From Aurantiacibacter rhizosphaerae (GTDB lineage Bacteria > Pseudomonadota > Alphaproteobacteria > Sphingomonadales > Sphingomonadaceae), in the NCBI RefSeq assembly GCF_009807005.1, contig NZ_WUBR01000001.1, positions 496,001 to 560,000 on the forward strand: a DNA stretch of 64,000 nucleotides, read 5' to 3'. The notes beneath the pieces were generated by a model. It searched no databases, was not told the DNA's origin, and was given only the letters and a program-made list of their open reading frames with translations. Shown here in pieces: positions 35,923-45,584 of this stretch; position 1 is the stretch's first letter; every line of letters starts with the position of its first letter. The position numbers and the translations under genes were made by a program.

Positions 35923-38900
35923 ATGTTTCAATCAGACCTGTTTCCCGCCGGCGAGCAACAGTCGTCAGTGCCATTAGCTTACACTGTTGGCGTCAGGGTT
36001 GCCGAACTTCTTGCCTCGGGGCGTCATCTTACCCGTGCCGACATTTCCGGGCTGTTCGCCGACGAGACCGGCGTCCTGGACTGGGGAAGCGCCTGGACCA
36101 TCGATGACTATAACAACGCGGTCGAGATCGGCGCACTGCTCTGGCTTCGCGAGTCTTCTCGCATCGATCTGTCGACGAGCGTGCATGAAGCAGAAGCGCG
36201 TTTCGACTGGCTCGAAGCAGCCTTGCCGCCGCGGCACGTGCGCAGCGAAGGACAGGTCGAGCTCCAGCAGTTCTCGACCCCGCCAACGCTGGCCTGGATG
36301 ATGGCAAAGGCGGCAGCGATCTCAGTCCAAGACACGCTCCTCGAACCTTCTGCCGGTAATGGTTCCCTTGCTCTTTGGGGGAGCGCCCAGAACGCCTCGT
36401 TGGTCCTCAACGAGATCGATCTGGCCAGACGAGACAGCCTGGGCCACATCTTCCCTTCGGCCACCATCACTGCGTATGACGGCGAACTGATTGCCGATCT
36501 GCATCGTGGCCCCGTTCCGTCGGTCGTGCTGGTAAACCCGCCGTTTGCCCGCAGCCAAGAACGCGGCAAGGACGGCGAGACCGCCCAGCGCCACCTGCGC
36601 AGTGCGATCCGGGCCGCCGCCAGTGGCGCAAGGCTTGTCGCCATCATGCCCGAAGGATTCGATGCTTCCACTTTCGCCGAGGCACAGGACGAAGCGTGGC
36701 TGCTCCTCGATGTTCGCTTGCAGCAGATGTTTCGCCGGACAGGGACGGGGATCGCCGTTCGCCTGGTTGTGTTCGACAAGAAGCCGACTGCGTCCTCGCC
36801 CACGATCACCGGAGATGTTGCCGACCTGATCGCGCTCCACGAGCTAGTCACCGCGCTTCCGCCACGTCTGCCAACATCCGCGAGCGTTTATCGCCTGCCT
36901 ATCGGCAAGCCAGTGCGCCTTGCCGGCATGACTACGACCCAACGCACGCCGATCCGACCGGTAGCACCGTTCGCTGCGACAACAGGAGCCGCAGCAAATG
37001 CGGTCGACCTGGCCTATTCGGTTTTGGCCGACCTCGCGCCGGTGCCCGAACAGACCGGCATCTACCTGCCTTACCGCCCCAGCCGCATCGCCTTCGAAGA
37101 TGCGCCGGTTCATCCCACCCCGCTCGTGGAATCGATCGCCATGGGCTCGGTCGCGGCGCCCCAGCCGGATGTTCGCCCACGCCTTCCCGCAGGTTGGCAG
37201 GCCGATGGCCTCCTGTCCGAAGCGCAGTGCGAGACACTGGTCTACGCTGCCCAGGCATTTGCACGCGATCTCCCCGGGCAGTTCAAGGTCAGCCAGGAAG
37301 GCACCTCGCTGGAACTGTCCGAGGATGGTCACGCATACCGACAGGGCTTCTTCCTTGGTGACGGGACCGGAGCGGGCAAGGGGCGGCAGATCGCGGCGGT
37401 CATCATGGACCGTTGGCTCGCAGGCGAGCGTCGCCAAATCTGGATCACGAAGAACGAGGCGCTGCTCGAAGACGCCCGCCGCGATTGGGAAGTGCTTGGC
37501 GGACTGCCGCTCGACATCCAGCCACTCTCCCGCTGGAAACTTGGGTCTCCTGTAACGATGTCCGAAGGCATTCTCTTCGTCACCTACCCGACGCTCCGCT
37601 CGGGGCGCGCCGAGGATACGCGGCTCGACCAGATCCTTGATTGGACGGGTGAGGATTATGATGGCGTGATCGCTTTCGACGAAGCCCACGCCATGGCCAA
37701 TGCGCTCGGGGGCTCTTCAACCCGCGGCAAGGTCAAGGGCTCCGAACAGGGCATGGCGGGCCTCAGGCTGCAGAACCATCTCCCGCGCGCCCGCGTGCTC
37801 TATGCGTCTGCAACAGGTGCCTCGGATATCGCCAACCTCGGCTACACTTCCCGGCTAGGCCTTTGGGGACCCGAGACCGCATTCCCGACCCACGAAGCGT
37901 TCATGACCGAGATCCGCGCTGGCGGCGTCGCGGCGATGGAGCTCGTCGCCCGCGACCTGAAGGCGCAGGGCCTCTATCTCGCCCGCGCGCTGTCCTTCGC
38001 CGGGGTCGAGTACGAGATCCTCGAGCACAGCCTGACCGAAGCGCAGGTCAAAATCTATGACGCCTATGCTGATGCGTGGGCGATCATTCACCGCGACCTC
38101 GAAGCCGCGCTCGAAGCAACCCGCGTGGTCGACGAGGACAGCGGCGATACGCTCAATCGGAATGCCAAGGCGGCAGCGCTGTCGATCTTCGAAGGCACCA
38201 AGCAGCGCTTCTTTGCCCAGCTCCTGCTTTCGATGAAATTGCCGAGCCTAGTCCCGGCGATGGAAGCGGCGCTTGGCGAGAACCATTCGGCGGTCGTGCA
38301 GCTGGTCTCGACCGCCGAGGCCATGCTCGACCGGCGCCTTGCCGACCTCTCCGACGAGGAACGTGAGGTGCTCGATATCGATCTGTCACCGCGCGAATAC
38401 GTCATCGACTACCTCGCCAAGAGCTTCCCTGTCCGCCTGATGCAGGTCTTCACCGACGAGGAGGGCAATCTTCGCTCCGAGGCGATGAGCGATGAGCTGG
38501 GCAATCCCGTACTCTGCCCGCGCGCCATGGCCGCGCGCGATGCGCTGATCGAGCAGCTCTGCGCGCTGCCGCCCATCGCTACCGCGCTCGACGCGATCAT
38601 CGAACACTTCGGATCCGAGTCCGTGGCAGAGGTCACGGGCCGGACTCGCAGGCTGGTCCTGGGGCGCAACGATCAGCAGCGCCTCGAACGGCGAAGCCCC
38701 AGCGCCAATGTCGCTGAAGCGCAAAGCTTTATGGAAGGGACCAAGCGCATCCTGGTCTTCTCGGATGCGGGCGGCACGGGGCGGTCCTACCATGCCGATT
38801 TGGGCGCCAGGAACCAGCAGCGCCGGGTCCATTTCCTGCTCGAGCCGGGCTGGCGCGCCGACAACGCGATCCAGGGTCTCGGCCGTACGAACCGCACCAA

Positions 38901-40170
38901 CCAGGCCTCGGCCCCGCTCTTCCGGCCGGTAACCACCGACGTGAAGGGCGAACGCCGGTTCATCTCGACCATTGCGCGTCGGCTCGACGCGTTGGGCGCG
39001 CTGACGCGCGGCCAGCGTCAGACCGGCGGACAGAACCTGTTCGATCCGGCAGACAATCTCGAAAGCGATTATGCGCGCGACGCGCTCAGTCGCTGGTTCC
39101 AACTGCTCTATGACGGCAAGCTCGAGGCCACGAGTTTCGGCAACTTCGTCGAGCGCACGGGTCTCCGGCTCGAAAACCCGGAGGGCGGATTGACCGATAA
39201 TCTCCCCACGATCCAGCGTTGGCTCAATCGCATTCTCGCGCTGCCGATCGCGCTCCAGAACGCAATCTTCGACGAATATCTCGGCCTCGTCGAAGCGCGG
39301 ATCGAAGCCGCGCGCGAGGCGGGAACGCTCGACCAGGGACTGGAAACCGTCAGGGTCGACCGTTTCACGGTCCTGGCAGATGAACTCTTGCGCACCGACC
39401 CCGTGACCGGAGCAGAAACCCGGCTCGTCTCGCTCGAAGTGACGAGGCACCTTCGGCCTCTGCGATTGCAGCGCCTGGTGCGAATGCACGAGATCGGCAG
39501 CCTGCACGCGATCCCGATGCGCAATACGCGTTCGGGCAAGGTCGCATTGTCGGTTCCAGCCCGGCGTCTCATTGCCGACGACGGAGCGGTAATCGAACGC
39601 CGACGCCTGCTGCGACCGCTCAAGTCCGCGAACTGGACGCTTGAGGCACTCGCTGAGAGCCACTGGGAGAAAATTGGCGTCACCGCTTTCACCAGCGCCT
39701 GGCGGGCCGAGGAAGAGGAGGCAGCCGCTTCGCCGGTGACCGAGCGCGTCCATCTCGCCACCGGGCTGTTGCTTCCGGTCTGGAAGCGCCTGCCTGGCGA
39801 TCATGTCCGCGTCACCCGGCTCGTTGCCGAGGACGGCCAGTCGATCATCGGCCGCGAAGTGCTCGATATCGATCTCGCTGCGATCGCTGAGACCTTTGGC
39901 CTCTCCAAAGTTACCGGTCCGGCGCCGGACCAGATCGGTGAGCTCGTCATCGCCAGCGGCAAGCCGCTGGGCCTCGCAAGCCACGATGCCTTGACCGTCA
40001 AGCGATCGCTGGTCGGCGGCGAACAGCGCCTTGAACTGACCGGGTTCTCGCCCGATCGGCTCGACTGGTACAAGGGCAAAGGCTGCTTCACCGAGATCAT
40101 CCGCTATCGCACGCGCCTGTTCGTCCCGGTGTCGAATGCCTCGTCGGTTCTCCCCGCGCTTGCCGCCTGA
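35923..40170 (+). CDS. Methyltransferase-strawberry notch helicase fusion protein
   Basis: A protein of 1415 residues. Residues about 110-290 form a methyltransferase-like fold with LLEPSAGNGSLA and the catalytic-type VLVNPPFARS (about 204). The central part is a superfamily 2 helicase of the strawberry-notch type: LGDGTGAGKGRQIAAVI (about 479), AFDEAHAMANALGG (about 585) and IQGLGRTNRTNQAS. The C-terminal Sbno domain follows. These proteins are typical backbone genes of alphaproteobacterial plasmids and integrative elements, with proposed roles in DNA protection or processing. I chose the ATG at 35923 because AGGAGG lies ten bases upstream. Confidence 0.9.
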   Translation: MFQSDLFPAGEQQSSVPLAYTVGVRVAELLASGRHLTRADISGLFADETGVLDWGSAWTIDDYNNAVEIGALLWLRESSRIDLSTSVHEAEARFDWLEAALPPRHVRSEGQVELQQFSTPPTLAWMMAKAAAISVQDTLLEPSAGNGSLALWGSAQNASLVLNEIDLARRDSLGHIFPSATITAYDGELIADLHRGPVPSVVLVNPPFARSQERGKDGETAQRHLRSAIRAAASGARLVAIMPEGFDASTFAEAQDEAWLLLDVRLQQMFRRTGTGIAVRLVVFDKKPTASSPTITGDVADLIALHELVTALPPRLPTSASVYRLPIGKPVRLAGMTTTQRTPIRPVAPFAATTGAAANAVDLAYSVLADLAPVPEQTGIYLPYRPSRIAFEDAPVHPTPLVESIAMGSVAAPQPDVRPRLPAGWQADGLLSEAQCETLVYAAQAFARDLPGQFKVSQEGTSLELSEDGHAYRQGFFLGDGTGAGKGRQIAAVIMDRWLAGERRQIWITKNEALLEDARRDWEVLGGLPLDIQPLSRWKLGSPVTMSEGILFVTYPTLRSGRAEDTRLDQILDWTGEDYDGVIAFDEAHAMANALGGSSTRGKVKGSEQGMAGLRLQNHLPRARVLYASATGASDIANLGYTSRLGLWGPETAFPTHEAFMTEIRAGGVAAMELVARDLKAQGLYLARALSFAGVEYEILEHSLTEAQVKIYDAYADAWAIIHRDLEAALEATRVVDEDSGDTLNRNAKAAALSIFEGTKQRFFAQLLLSMKLPSLVPAMEAALGENHSAVVQLVSTAEAMLDRRLADLSDEEREVLDIDLSPREYVIDYLAKSFPVRLMQVFTDEEGNLRSEAMSDELGNPVLCPRAMAARDALIEQLCALPPIATALDAIIEHFGSESVAEVTGRTRRLVLGRNDQQRLERRSPSANVAEAQSFMEGTKRILVFSDAGGTGRSYHADLGARNQQRRVHFLLEPGWRADNAIQGLGRTNRTNQASAPLFRPVTTDVKGERRFISTIARRLDALGALTRGQRQTGGQNLFDPADNLESDYARDALSRWFQLLYDGKLEATSFGNFVERTGLRLENPEGGLTDNLPTIQRWLNRILALPIALQNAIFDEYLGLVEARIEAAREAGTLDQGLETVRVDRFTVLADELLRTDPVTGAETRLVSLEVTRHLRPLRLQRLVRMHEIGSLHAIPMRNTRSGKVALSVPARRLIADDGAVIERRRLLRPLKSANWTLEALAESHWEKIGVTAFTSAWRAEEEEAAASPVTERVHLATGLLLPVWKRLPGDHVRVTRLVAEDGQSIIGREVLDIDLAAIAETFGLSKVTGPAPDQIGELVIASGKPLGLASHDALTVKRSLVGGEQRLELTGFSPDRLDWYKGKGCFTEIIRYRTRLFVPVSNASSVLPALAA

Positions 40171-40274
40171 TCCCTCGGGCAGACCCCAATCTCAGAATGA
40201 GAGTGGAGGGAGCCCTTTGGGCTTGTGGGCCTCGTGATCCTCACCTGAGCCTTCATTCCATCAGGAGAACACCC

Positions 40275-42248
40275 ATGATCCAGTCGATTCCCTTGAAGAA
40301 GCTCGTCCCGAGCCCGCGTAACGTTCGCAAGTCGAACGACGTGCTGGCCGACCTCCAGCTGCGGGCAGACATCGCCGCGCGCGGCCTGCTGCAGAACCTT
40401 GTCGTGCGCAAAGGAAAGCGCGGCAAGTTCGAGGTGGAGGCCGGCGGTCGCCGTCTCGCCGCGCTGCAGGCGCTGGCAAATGAGGGCACGTTGCCCGAGA
40501 ACCACGAAGTCACCTGCCTTGTCATCGAGGGCGAGGAAAGCGAAATGCGCGAAGCCAGTCTTGCCGAAAACTTCCAGCGCCTCGCGATGAACCCGGCCGA
40601 CGAAGCGCAGGCCTTCGCGGCGATCATCGAGGCAGGCGCTACCACCGAAGACGTGGCGCGCCGCTTCGGCCTCACCGTCCGTTTCGTCGAAGGGCGCCTG
40701 CGTTTGGCCTCTCTCGCGCCTTGCGTCTTCGAAGCGCTCGCCGAAGGCACGATCACGCTCGACATGGCCAAGGCCTATGGCGCGATCTCCGACGTCGAGC
40801 GCCAGGCGCATGTCTATGCCGAGCTGCAGGACGCCTGGTATCAGATCACGCCCGACACGATCCGCCGCATGGTGCTCGATGCCACGGTGCGTGGTTCCGA
40901 TCCGCGAGCTGTGCTCGTCGGACGCGATGCCTACCTCGCCGCAGGCGGCCGGATCGAGCGAGAACTGTTCGACGATGATGCCAGCGAGAGCTGGATCGAT
41001 GTCGCGCTTCTCGAGGACCTCGCGCACAAGGCCATGGAAGAGGCCGCAGCAAGGACCGCGCTTGAATATGGCCTTGCCTGGGTTCGGCCGACCCTTGGCA
41101 ACTACGTCAGCCACGACCTTGTTGAAGGTCTCGGTCGCTTGCCCTGCGAGCCTGCGCCGATGACCGAGCAGGAAGCGCGGGAGCTCGGCCAACTCGAGGC
41201 CGACTATGACCGCGTCGCCGGCGTACTCGAAAACGAGGACAGCGACGAGGACGAGGTCGCCAAGGCTGAACAGGAACTCGTTGTCATCGACCGCGCCATG
41301 CGCGCGCTCAACGACCGGCCGCCGGTACTCCCTGAGGATCTGAAGGCCGAAGCTGGCGCCTTCCTCGTCCTTTCGCGTAATGGCGAGCCGACCTTGGTCC
41401 CGCAGTTCTATACCGAGACCGAATTCATCGCTGACGAAGGTGTGGTCGAAGCAGTCGAGGAGACTGGAACGGCGAAAGCCAAAGGGAGCTCGCTCTCACA
41501 GCGCCTGCTCGATGAACTGGCCATGCAGCGCCGCGACATCCTGGCGATACATCTCGCCAACGATCCGGCACTGGCGCTCGACTTCATGGTCTTCACGCTC
41601 GCCGATGCCGATGGGCATGACTGGCGCGCCAAAAAAGCGTCGATGCTTGTCGGCTCGGTCGCGTGTGGCCCGGTTGCCGGGTTCGAGGCCAAGGATGCAC
41701 CGGCAAGCGCTGCTCTGGCCGAGTTTGCCGGGTCCCTCGATGAAAGCTGGCGTTCTGGCGAAACCGACGTTGAACGGTTTGCCAGGTTCCGGGCGCTTTC
41801 CGACGAGGCGCGCTCGGCCTGGCTTGGTCATGTCGTCTCGCGGACGCTTGTTGCCAGCCTTGCCTGCGAAGGCGAGCGCTCGGTGCCGATGCATGAGGCG
41901 TTGGGCTCACTCCTCGACATCGAGACCGCGCATTGGTGGCGTCCCACGGCGGCGAACTACTTCGACCGGGTGGCCAAGGCTCGCACGCTCGAAGCGCTCG
42001 ATGCCGCCGGCGGTCCCGAACTGGTCAGTCGCTATGCTGCCTCGAAGAAGGCCGAACTGGCGAGCGCTGCCGAACGCATCTTCTCGGGCAACTTTATCGG
42101 CGAGCCCGAGGTCAAAGAACGGGCGCAGGCTTGGGTTCCGCCGATCATGCGTTTCGCCGGTTCCGAAGAAGGCGAATTGTCCGACCACGAAGAAGACGAA
42201 GCGGTCAACGCAGTAGAAACTGACGAGATTGCCGAGCAGGCTGCCTGA
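40275..42248 (+). CDS. parB: ParB/RepB/Spo0J-family partition-like protein, long form
   Basis: A 657-residue DNA-binding protein. The N-terminal ParB nuclease-like domain shows VEAGGRRLAALQAL and EASLAENFQRLAMNPADEAQ, followed by an HTH (TTEDVARRFGLTVRFVEGRL). The long acidic C-terminal half is typical of element-borne ParB-like proteins and has no assigned role. No ParA is seen beside it. The ATG at 40275 follows CAGGAG and a leader shared with several other element B genes. A 13-bp terminator hairpin follows the stop. Confidence 0.93.
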   Translation: MIQSIPLKKLVPSPRNVRKSNDVLADLQLRADIAARGLLQNLVVRKGKRGKFEVEAGGRRLAALQALANEGTLPENHEVTCLVIEGEESEMREASLAENFQRLAMNPADEAQAFAAIIEAGATTEDVARRFGLTVRFVEGRLRLASLAPCVFEALAEGTITLDMAKAYGAISDVERQAHVYAELQDAWYQITPDTIRRMVLDATVRGSDPRAVLVGRDAYLAAGGRIERELFDDDASESWIDVALLEDLAHKAMEEAAARTALEYGLAWVRPTLGNYVSHDLVEGLGRLPCEPAPMTEQEARELGQLEADYDRVAGVLENEDSDEDEVAKAEQELVVIDRAMRALNDRPPVLPEDLKAEAGAFLVLSRNGEPTLVPQFYTETEFIADEGVVEAVEETGTAKAKGSSLSQRLLDELAMQRRDILAIHLANDPALALDFMVFTLADADGHDWRAKKASMLVGSVACGPVAGFEAKDAPASAALAEFAGSLDESWRSGETDVERFARFRALSDEARSAWLGHVVSRTLVASLACEGERSVPMHEALGSLLDIETAHWWRPTAANYFDRVAKARTLEALDAAGGPELVSRYAASKKAELASAAERIFSGNFIGEPEVKERAQAWVPPIMRFAGSEEGELSDHEEDEAVNAVETDEIAEQAA

Positions 42249-42278
42249 CCCCTCCTGACAGGTCCAGGTCACTCGGCG

Positions 42279-42312
42279 GGCGGTCCGTCCCTTCCGGGAC
42301 GGGCCGCCTTTT
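42279..42312 (+). terminator. Rho-independent terminator after parB-type gene
   Basis: A 13-bp stem, GGCGGTCCGTCCC with GGGACGGGCCGCC and a TTCC loop, is followed by TTTT. It would end the rightward primase-helicase-ParB operon ahead of the convergent PIN-domain gene. Confidence 0.85.
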
Positions 42313-42423
42313 CAATGTGAGATTTTGGGCCACTTGCTGACCGTCTCGTTTGGGAAAGAACGAGTAGCAAAGCTGCCCTTTCGTCCATATCATCGATTGG
42401 GGAAGAGCACGCAAGAATGCTGG

Positions 42424-43047
42424 TCATTTGGCTTCCCAAGAACCCTTCCGACTCTTGAACCCCGGAAGGCTATTGCACGCGACGGCGCGTTCAAATCCGA
42501 TCAACCTTGCAACCGCCTCACAGCGCTCATCATCAATCCTCATTCGACCTTCTCGAAGGGCGAGATAGACGGCCTCGATATACCCGTCACCGACGAGCTC
42601 AATCTGCACCGCTGGATGCACCAAAAGGTCCAACGACCAAGCGGGGGCTTGGCCGTTCATCAGGTCTTGGGCTCGTGCCCGACCCTTTCGCTCATCGACA
42701 ACGGGCAGAAAACCCTGTGACACCGCCACTGCAATCGTAGCTGCTTCGCCGTCATCTAGCGAACCGGGAGAACAGATCATCGTCTCGAAAAGACGAGCCG
42801 CTGCATCATCCATCTGGACGACCTTGACGACGTTCTCCGATATCAGGCGTTGGATGAACCCGTTCTCGCCATTGGCGTGACTAGTTTCATGGTTGAGTTC
42901 CGTAACCACCGTTTCAGTCAGAACAATGTCGTTTGGAATGGCCCGAAGCACCTGTTCGCCAAACGTACAAGCGTGCAGATTGATCAGCACGCTCGTATCG
43001 GGGACTAATGGGATCAGCGTATCAGAGAGGGAGCTTAAACAGGTCAT
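42424..43047 (-). CDS. PIN-domain protein, last gene of QueC-like operon
   Basis: A 207-residue PIN-fold protein, the ribonuclease family of VapC toxins and related effectors. Acidic residues sit where expected: LVPDTSVLIN (about 13-22), ETVVTELNHE, LDDGEAATIAVA and LPVVDERKGR. It is longer than typical VapC. The ATG at 43047 has AGGAG ten bases upstream and lies within the end of the XRE-peptidase gene (26-base overlap). An upstream TTG at 43065 is less likely. In this setting it is the likely RNA-cleaving effector, controlled by the peptidase-regulator; that role is inferred. Confidence 0.82.
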   Translation of the reverse strand: MTCLSSLSDTLIPLVPDTSVLINLHACTFGEQVLRAIPNDIVLTETVVTELNHETSHANGENGFIQRLISENVVKVVQMDDAAARLFETMICSPGSLDDGEAATIAVAVSQGFLPVVDERKGRARAQDLMNGQAPAWSLDLLVHPAVQIELVGDGYIEAVYLALREGRMRIDDERCEAVARLIGFERAVACNSLPGFKSRKGSWEAK

Positions 43048-44209
43048 CCGTTTCGCTCTCCTCAAGTTCCATTTGATCGAGCAGAGCGCGCAGCTCTAGC
43101 CGCTTGATTTTAAGAAGCTCGGCCAGTTGTCCTTCCGACATCAGATCGCGTTTCCAGGCGGTGTAGGCCATGAAGCTCATGCGATGGGACACCGGCCGGT
43201 TTGCATCATCTTTTGCTGGGTCGGGCTTACTTGAAGCATCGCCCAGCACTTCACGCACCTGTGCGGCAGTAATGCCACCATGGGCTTTCAGCTTGTCCCA
43301 TGCTCCCCGCTTAACAAGTCCGAGCTCTTCCAGCCTCCTCACACAAGCTTCGCGTGAAATGCGGAAATGGTGCGCCTGTACGATGATTGGCCTGCGGGTA
43401 ATCTCAGAGCCAGCGGTGAGCTGACGCCACGCCGCTTCAAAGCTCTTGCGCGGTGAGAGAAAGGCGCGCCCAAACGCATGAGCATATCGCTCTTCGCGTG
43501 ACTGAAACTTCTCATTTTCTTCCAGAACTTCTGGCGCCTGACGAGTGCCAACGAAATGCCCCAGCTCGTGAGCTGCGGATTGAATACGCCGCTCCAATGG
43601 GAAGTTCGCATTCAAGAGAATGCAAGCTCCCAAAGTTTGGTCGTAGGTGAAGAGCGCATCCACCTTCGAACCCTTCGACAGGCGTCGCTGGTAGAGTCGG
43701 ATGCCGAGATCCAACTCCATCAAGCTGAAGATATCGGCGATTGGGCCAGAGCCCAATCCGAGCCAGTCGCGCAGCTCTTGCGCGTGCTGTTCTGCCAATT
43801 CGACGACATCGCCAGTGTTGATGCCCCTTTCGGGCGGGTAATTCTTAGGCCGCTCAATGCCGAGAATGTTCTCCAACTCAACCTCAGCTCGAACGAGATC
43901 ATTCAGCAGTTGCACTGCCTCGCCGGTATGCTCATCCTCGGTTTCCCGCAGTCGGCGGAAGCGTGGCACAAGGTCAGTATGGACTGCCTCGCGGCGCAGC
44001 AGGGCATTCACCGATACCCCGTAATGGTTCGCAAGCGCCTGAAGCTCCTGAATGCGAACCCGCCTATCCCCCTTTTCAATCGAAACGAGGGTGGGGCGAG
44101 ACATGCCAATTACCTTGGCTGCTTCGTCCTGACGGATTTTTGCGCTTTCGCGGGCAAGGCGAAGGCGGCGACCGATCTCCTGTGCGGTCAGCTCGTTTAG
44201 ATCAGTCAT
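43022..44209 (-). CDS. XRE-family regulator with ImmA/IrrE metallopeptidase domain
   Basis: A protein of 395 residues. Residues 10-65 are an XRE helix-turn-helix (EIGRRLRLARESAKIRQDEA, MSRPTLVSIEKG). A central COG2856-type metallopeptidase carries SAAHELGHFVGT (about 213-222) with the HExxH metal site. The C-terminal part has helical segments including a second helix-turn-helix-like stretch. Proteins of this kind regulate by cleaving a partner or repressor. The ATG at 44209 has GGGAGG five bases upstream and overlaps the QueC-like gene by eight bases. Palindromes before the first gene of the operon are a likely binding site for its N-terminal domain. Confidence 0.9.
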   Translation of the reverse strand: MTDLNELTAQEIGRRLRLARESAKIRQDEAAKVIGMSRPTLVSIEKGDRRVRIQELQALANHYGVSVNALLRREAVHTDLVPRFRRLRETEDEHTGEAVQLLNDLVRAEVELENILGIERPKNYPPERGINTGDVVELAEQHAQELRDWLGLGSGPIADIFSLMELDLGIRLYQRRLSKGSKVDALFTYDQTLGACILLNANFPLERRIQSAAHELGHFVGTRQAPEVLEENEKFQSREERYAHAFGRAFLSPRKSFEAAWRQLTAGSEITRRPIIVQAHHFRISREACVRRLEELGLVKRGAWDKLKAHGGITAAQVREVLGDASSKPDPAKDDANRPVSHRMSFMAYTAWKRDLMSEGQLAELLKIKRLELRALLDQMELEESETDDLFKLPL

Positions 44210-45584
44210 GGCGACCTCCCTTCGTCCATAGTTGCAGAAAACTCTCTTCGCCCTGGTCCTGCTCGAATGCTGCCCATTCTTTCGAATGTTGCACGAGCAT
44301 GTCCCTAAGCTGGCCGGTCACGGCATCTACTGACGATCCAACGGCTTCAGCGATTGGGAATGCGTGAGGCTTCAGGGCGATATCTGGCACACTGGCCAAA
44401 TCGGCCAGTTGTTGCAGGTGCCGCGCGCCCATATAGCCGTAATCGTAAAGGGAGTTGGTGGCCCTGAAGCTGTTTTGCTTCGGCAGGGCATCACTAAATC
44501 GCGCGGCCCGCAAATTGGCAATGGCATAATTCTCGGGTGGCTCGACAACGCCGGCGGCGTGCAAGCTCATCCGGCGCAATAGGCACGCCGCACAAATGCC
44601 GCATTGGCGTACTTTCCCTCCCACGCGCACGTTTGCCCGCTGCTGCCAGCACGAGCGGGTATCAATCACGTGCTGGGGCTTTACGCCTGGCCTTTGCAAA
44701 AACGCCGCGATGGTCTGGCCTTTGGTATGCCAGAGGCGCGGTTGCTCATAGGTGAGATCGATACCAAGCAACGCCTTTATGAAGCGCTCCATCTTTCTGA
44801 AGAAAGTCGGGTGGTTCCGGTAGTCTGGATAGATGTTGAGCAGGGGGAGCAACACAGGCCCCAGAGCGCCCTGTCCACTTTCAGGCACAATGATCCGGCT
44901 GACATCTGACAGCTGAGAGGCGATTGCAATCACCGCCGCAAATTTGAAACCACGCGAACGGGCGCTGTTCTCGGGATTCGGCTTCACCTTCACATCAAAG
45001 GGCAGGCGGTCGAACGGCCGCTCATCTTTGCGCAGGCGTTGCTTGAATTTCGACACACGCACGCTCACGGCAGTGTCATTCTCGTTGTAGAGGCCCGAAA
45101 CACTTAGCGAGTCCAAGCCTTCGCTGTATGCAATGGCGAACGCCTTTTGCTGGTTCGGGAATAGCGGGCCTTGTCGCGGCTTGCTTGTTGCTGCGCCCTC
45201 ATGGCGGACGAAGCTAAAACGCCACTCGTCACCAGTCAGATGGCGCAGGGTATCGCAAAGGCCTTGTTGAACAGTCGCATCCTGCCAGGTCGCAAGCTCA
45301 ATCACGGGCACAGTCACATGAAAGTGCCGTGCCCAATGTGCACTGCCGCGTCCCCAGCGGCGATCTGCAAATTCGACGGCCGCGCAGACAATCAACAGGT
45401 CGTGATGAATGTTGCTCCAGCCTTCATGGCGGTAGCTGTCAAAGATGTCCTTATCGCACTTAATCTCTGAGCCGATGGTCGCATAAACGCGCCCCTTCGC
45501 GCCTCGACGCGGAACCGCTTGCCCCGCCTCAAGTATGGTTAGGTCACGTTCAGAAAACTTAGAAAATTCACTCATTACAATCAC
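44202..45584 (-). CDS. QueC/QatC-like protein (7-deazaguanine synthase family)
   Basis: A 460-residue protein. After a 140-residue extension it shows a PP-loop AIAYSEGLDSLSVSGLY (about 148-164), corresponding to the SGGxDS motif of QueC. Later come VPESGQGALGP, a YRNHPTFFRKMERFIKALLG stretch, and a zinc site SCWQQ plus QCGICAACLLRRM (about 313-350). QueC makes preQ0, and homologues act in Qat and type IV CBASS defence. No QueD, QueE or Tgt neighbours exist, so housekeeping queuosine synthesis is unlikely. The GTG start forms a GTGA overlap with the upstream gene; an ATG at 45575 is possible. A role in nucleobase transfer to a protein or nucleic acid is my inference. Confidence 0.85.
   Translation of the reverse strand: MIVMSEFSKFSERDLTILEAGQAVPRRGAKGRVYATIGSEIKCDKDIFDSYRHEGWSNIHHDLLIVCAAVEFADRRWGRGSAHWARHFHVTVPVIELATWQDATVQQGLCDTLRHLTGDEWRFSFVRHEGAATSKPRQGPLFPNQQKAFAIAYSEGLDSLSVSGLYNENDTAVSVRVSKFKQRLRKDERPFDRLPFDVKVKPNPENSARSRGFKFAAVIAIASQLSDVSRIIVPESGQGALGPVLLPLLNIYPDYRNHPTFFRKMERFIKALLGIDLTYEQPRLWHTKGQTIAAFLQRPGVKPQHVIDTRSCWQQRANVRVGGKVRQCGICAACLLRRMSLHAAGVVEPPENYAIANLRAARFSDALPKQNSFRATNSLYDYGYMGARHLQQLADLASVPDIALKPHAFPIAEAVGSSVDAVTGQLRDMLVQHSKEWAAFEQDQGEESFLQLWTKGGRHD

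Noticed and set aside
38386-39984. Long leftward open frame of 532 codons inside the strawberry-notch gene
   Set aside because: It lies opposite a well-supported gene and reads as arginine- and glycine-rich shadow translation without motifs.
40104-41192. Leftward open frame of 362 codons across the parB start
   Set aside because: It is antisense to parB, which has clear ParB motifs and a ribosome-binding site; no domain is visible in the shadow.
44202-45584. Reading the QueC-like gene as housekeeping queuosine synthesis
   Set aside because: It is twice the usual QueC length, has SEGLDS instead of SGGxDS, lacks QueD/QueE/QueF neighbours and is coupled to peptidase-regulator and PIN genes.
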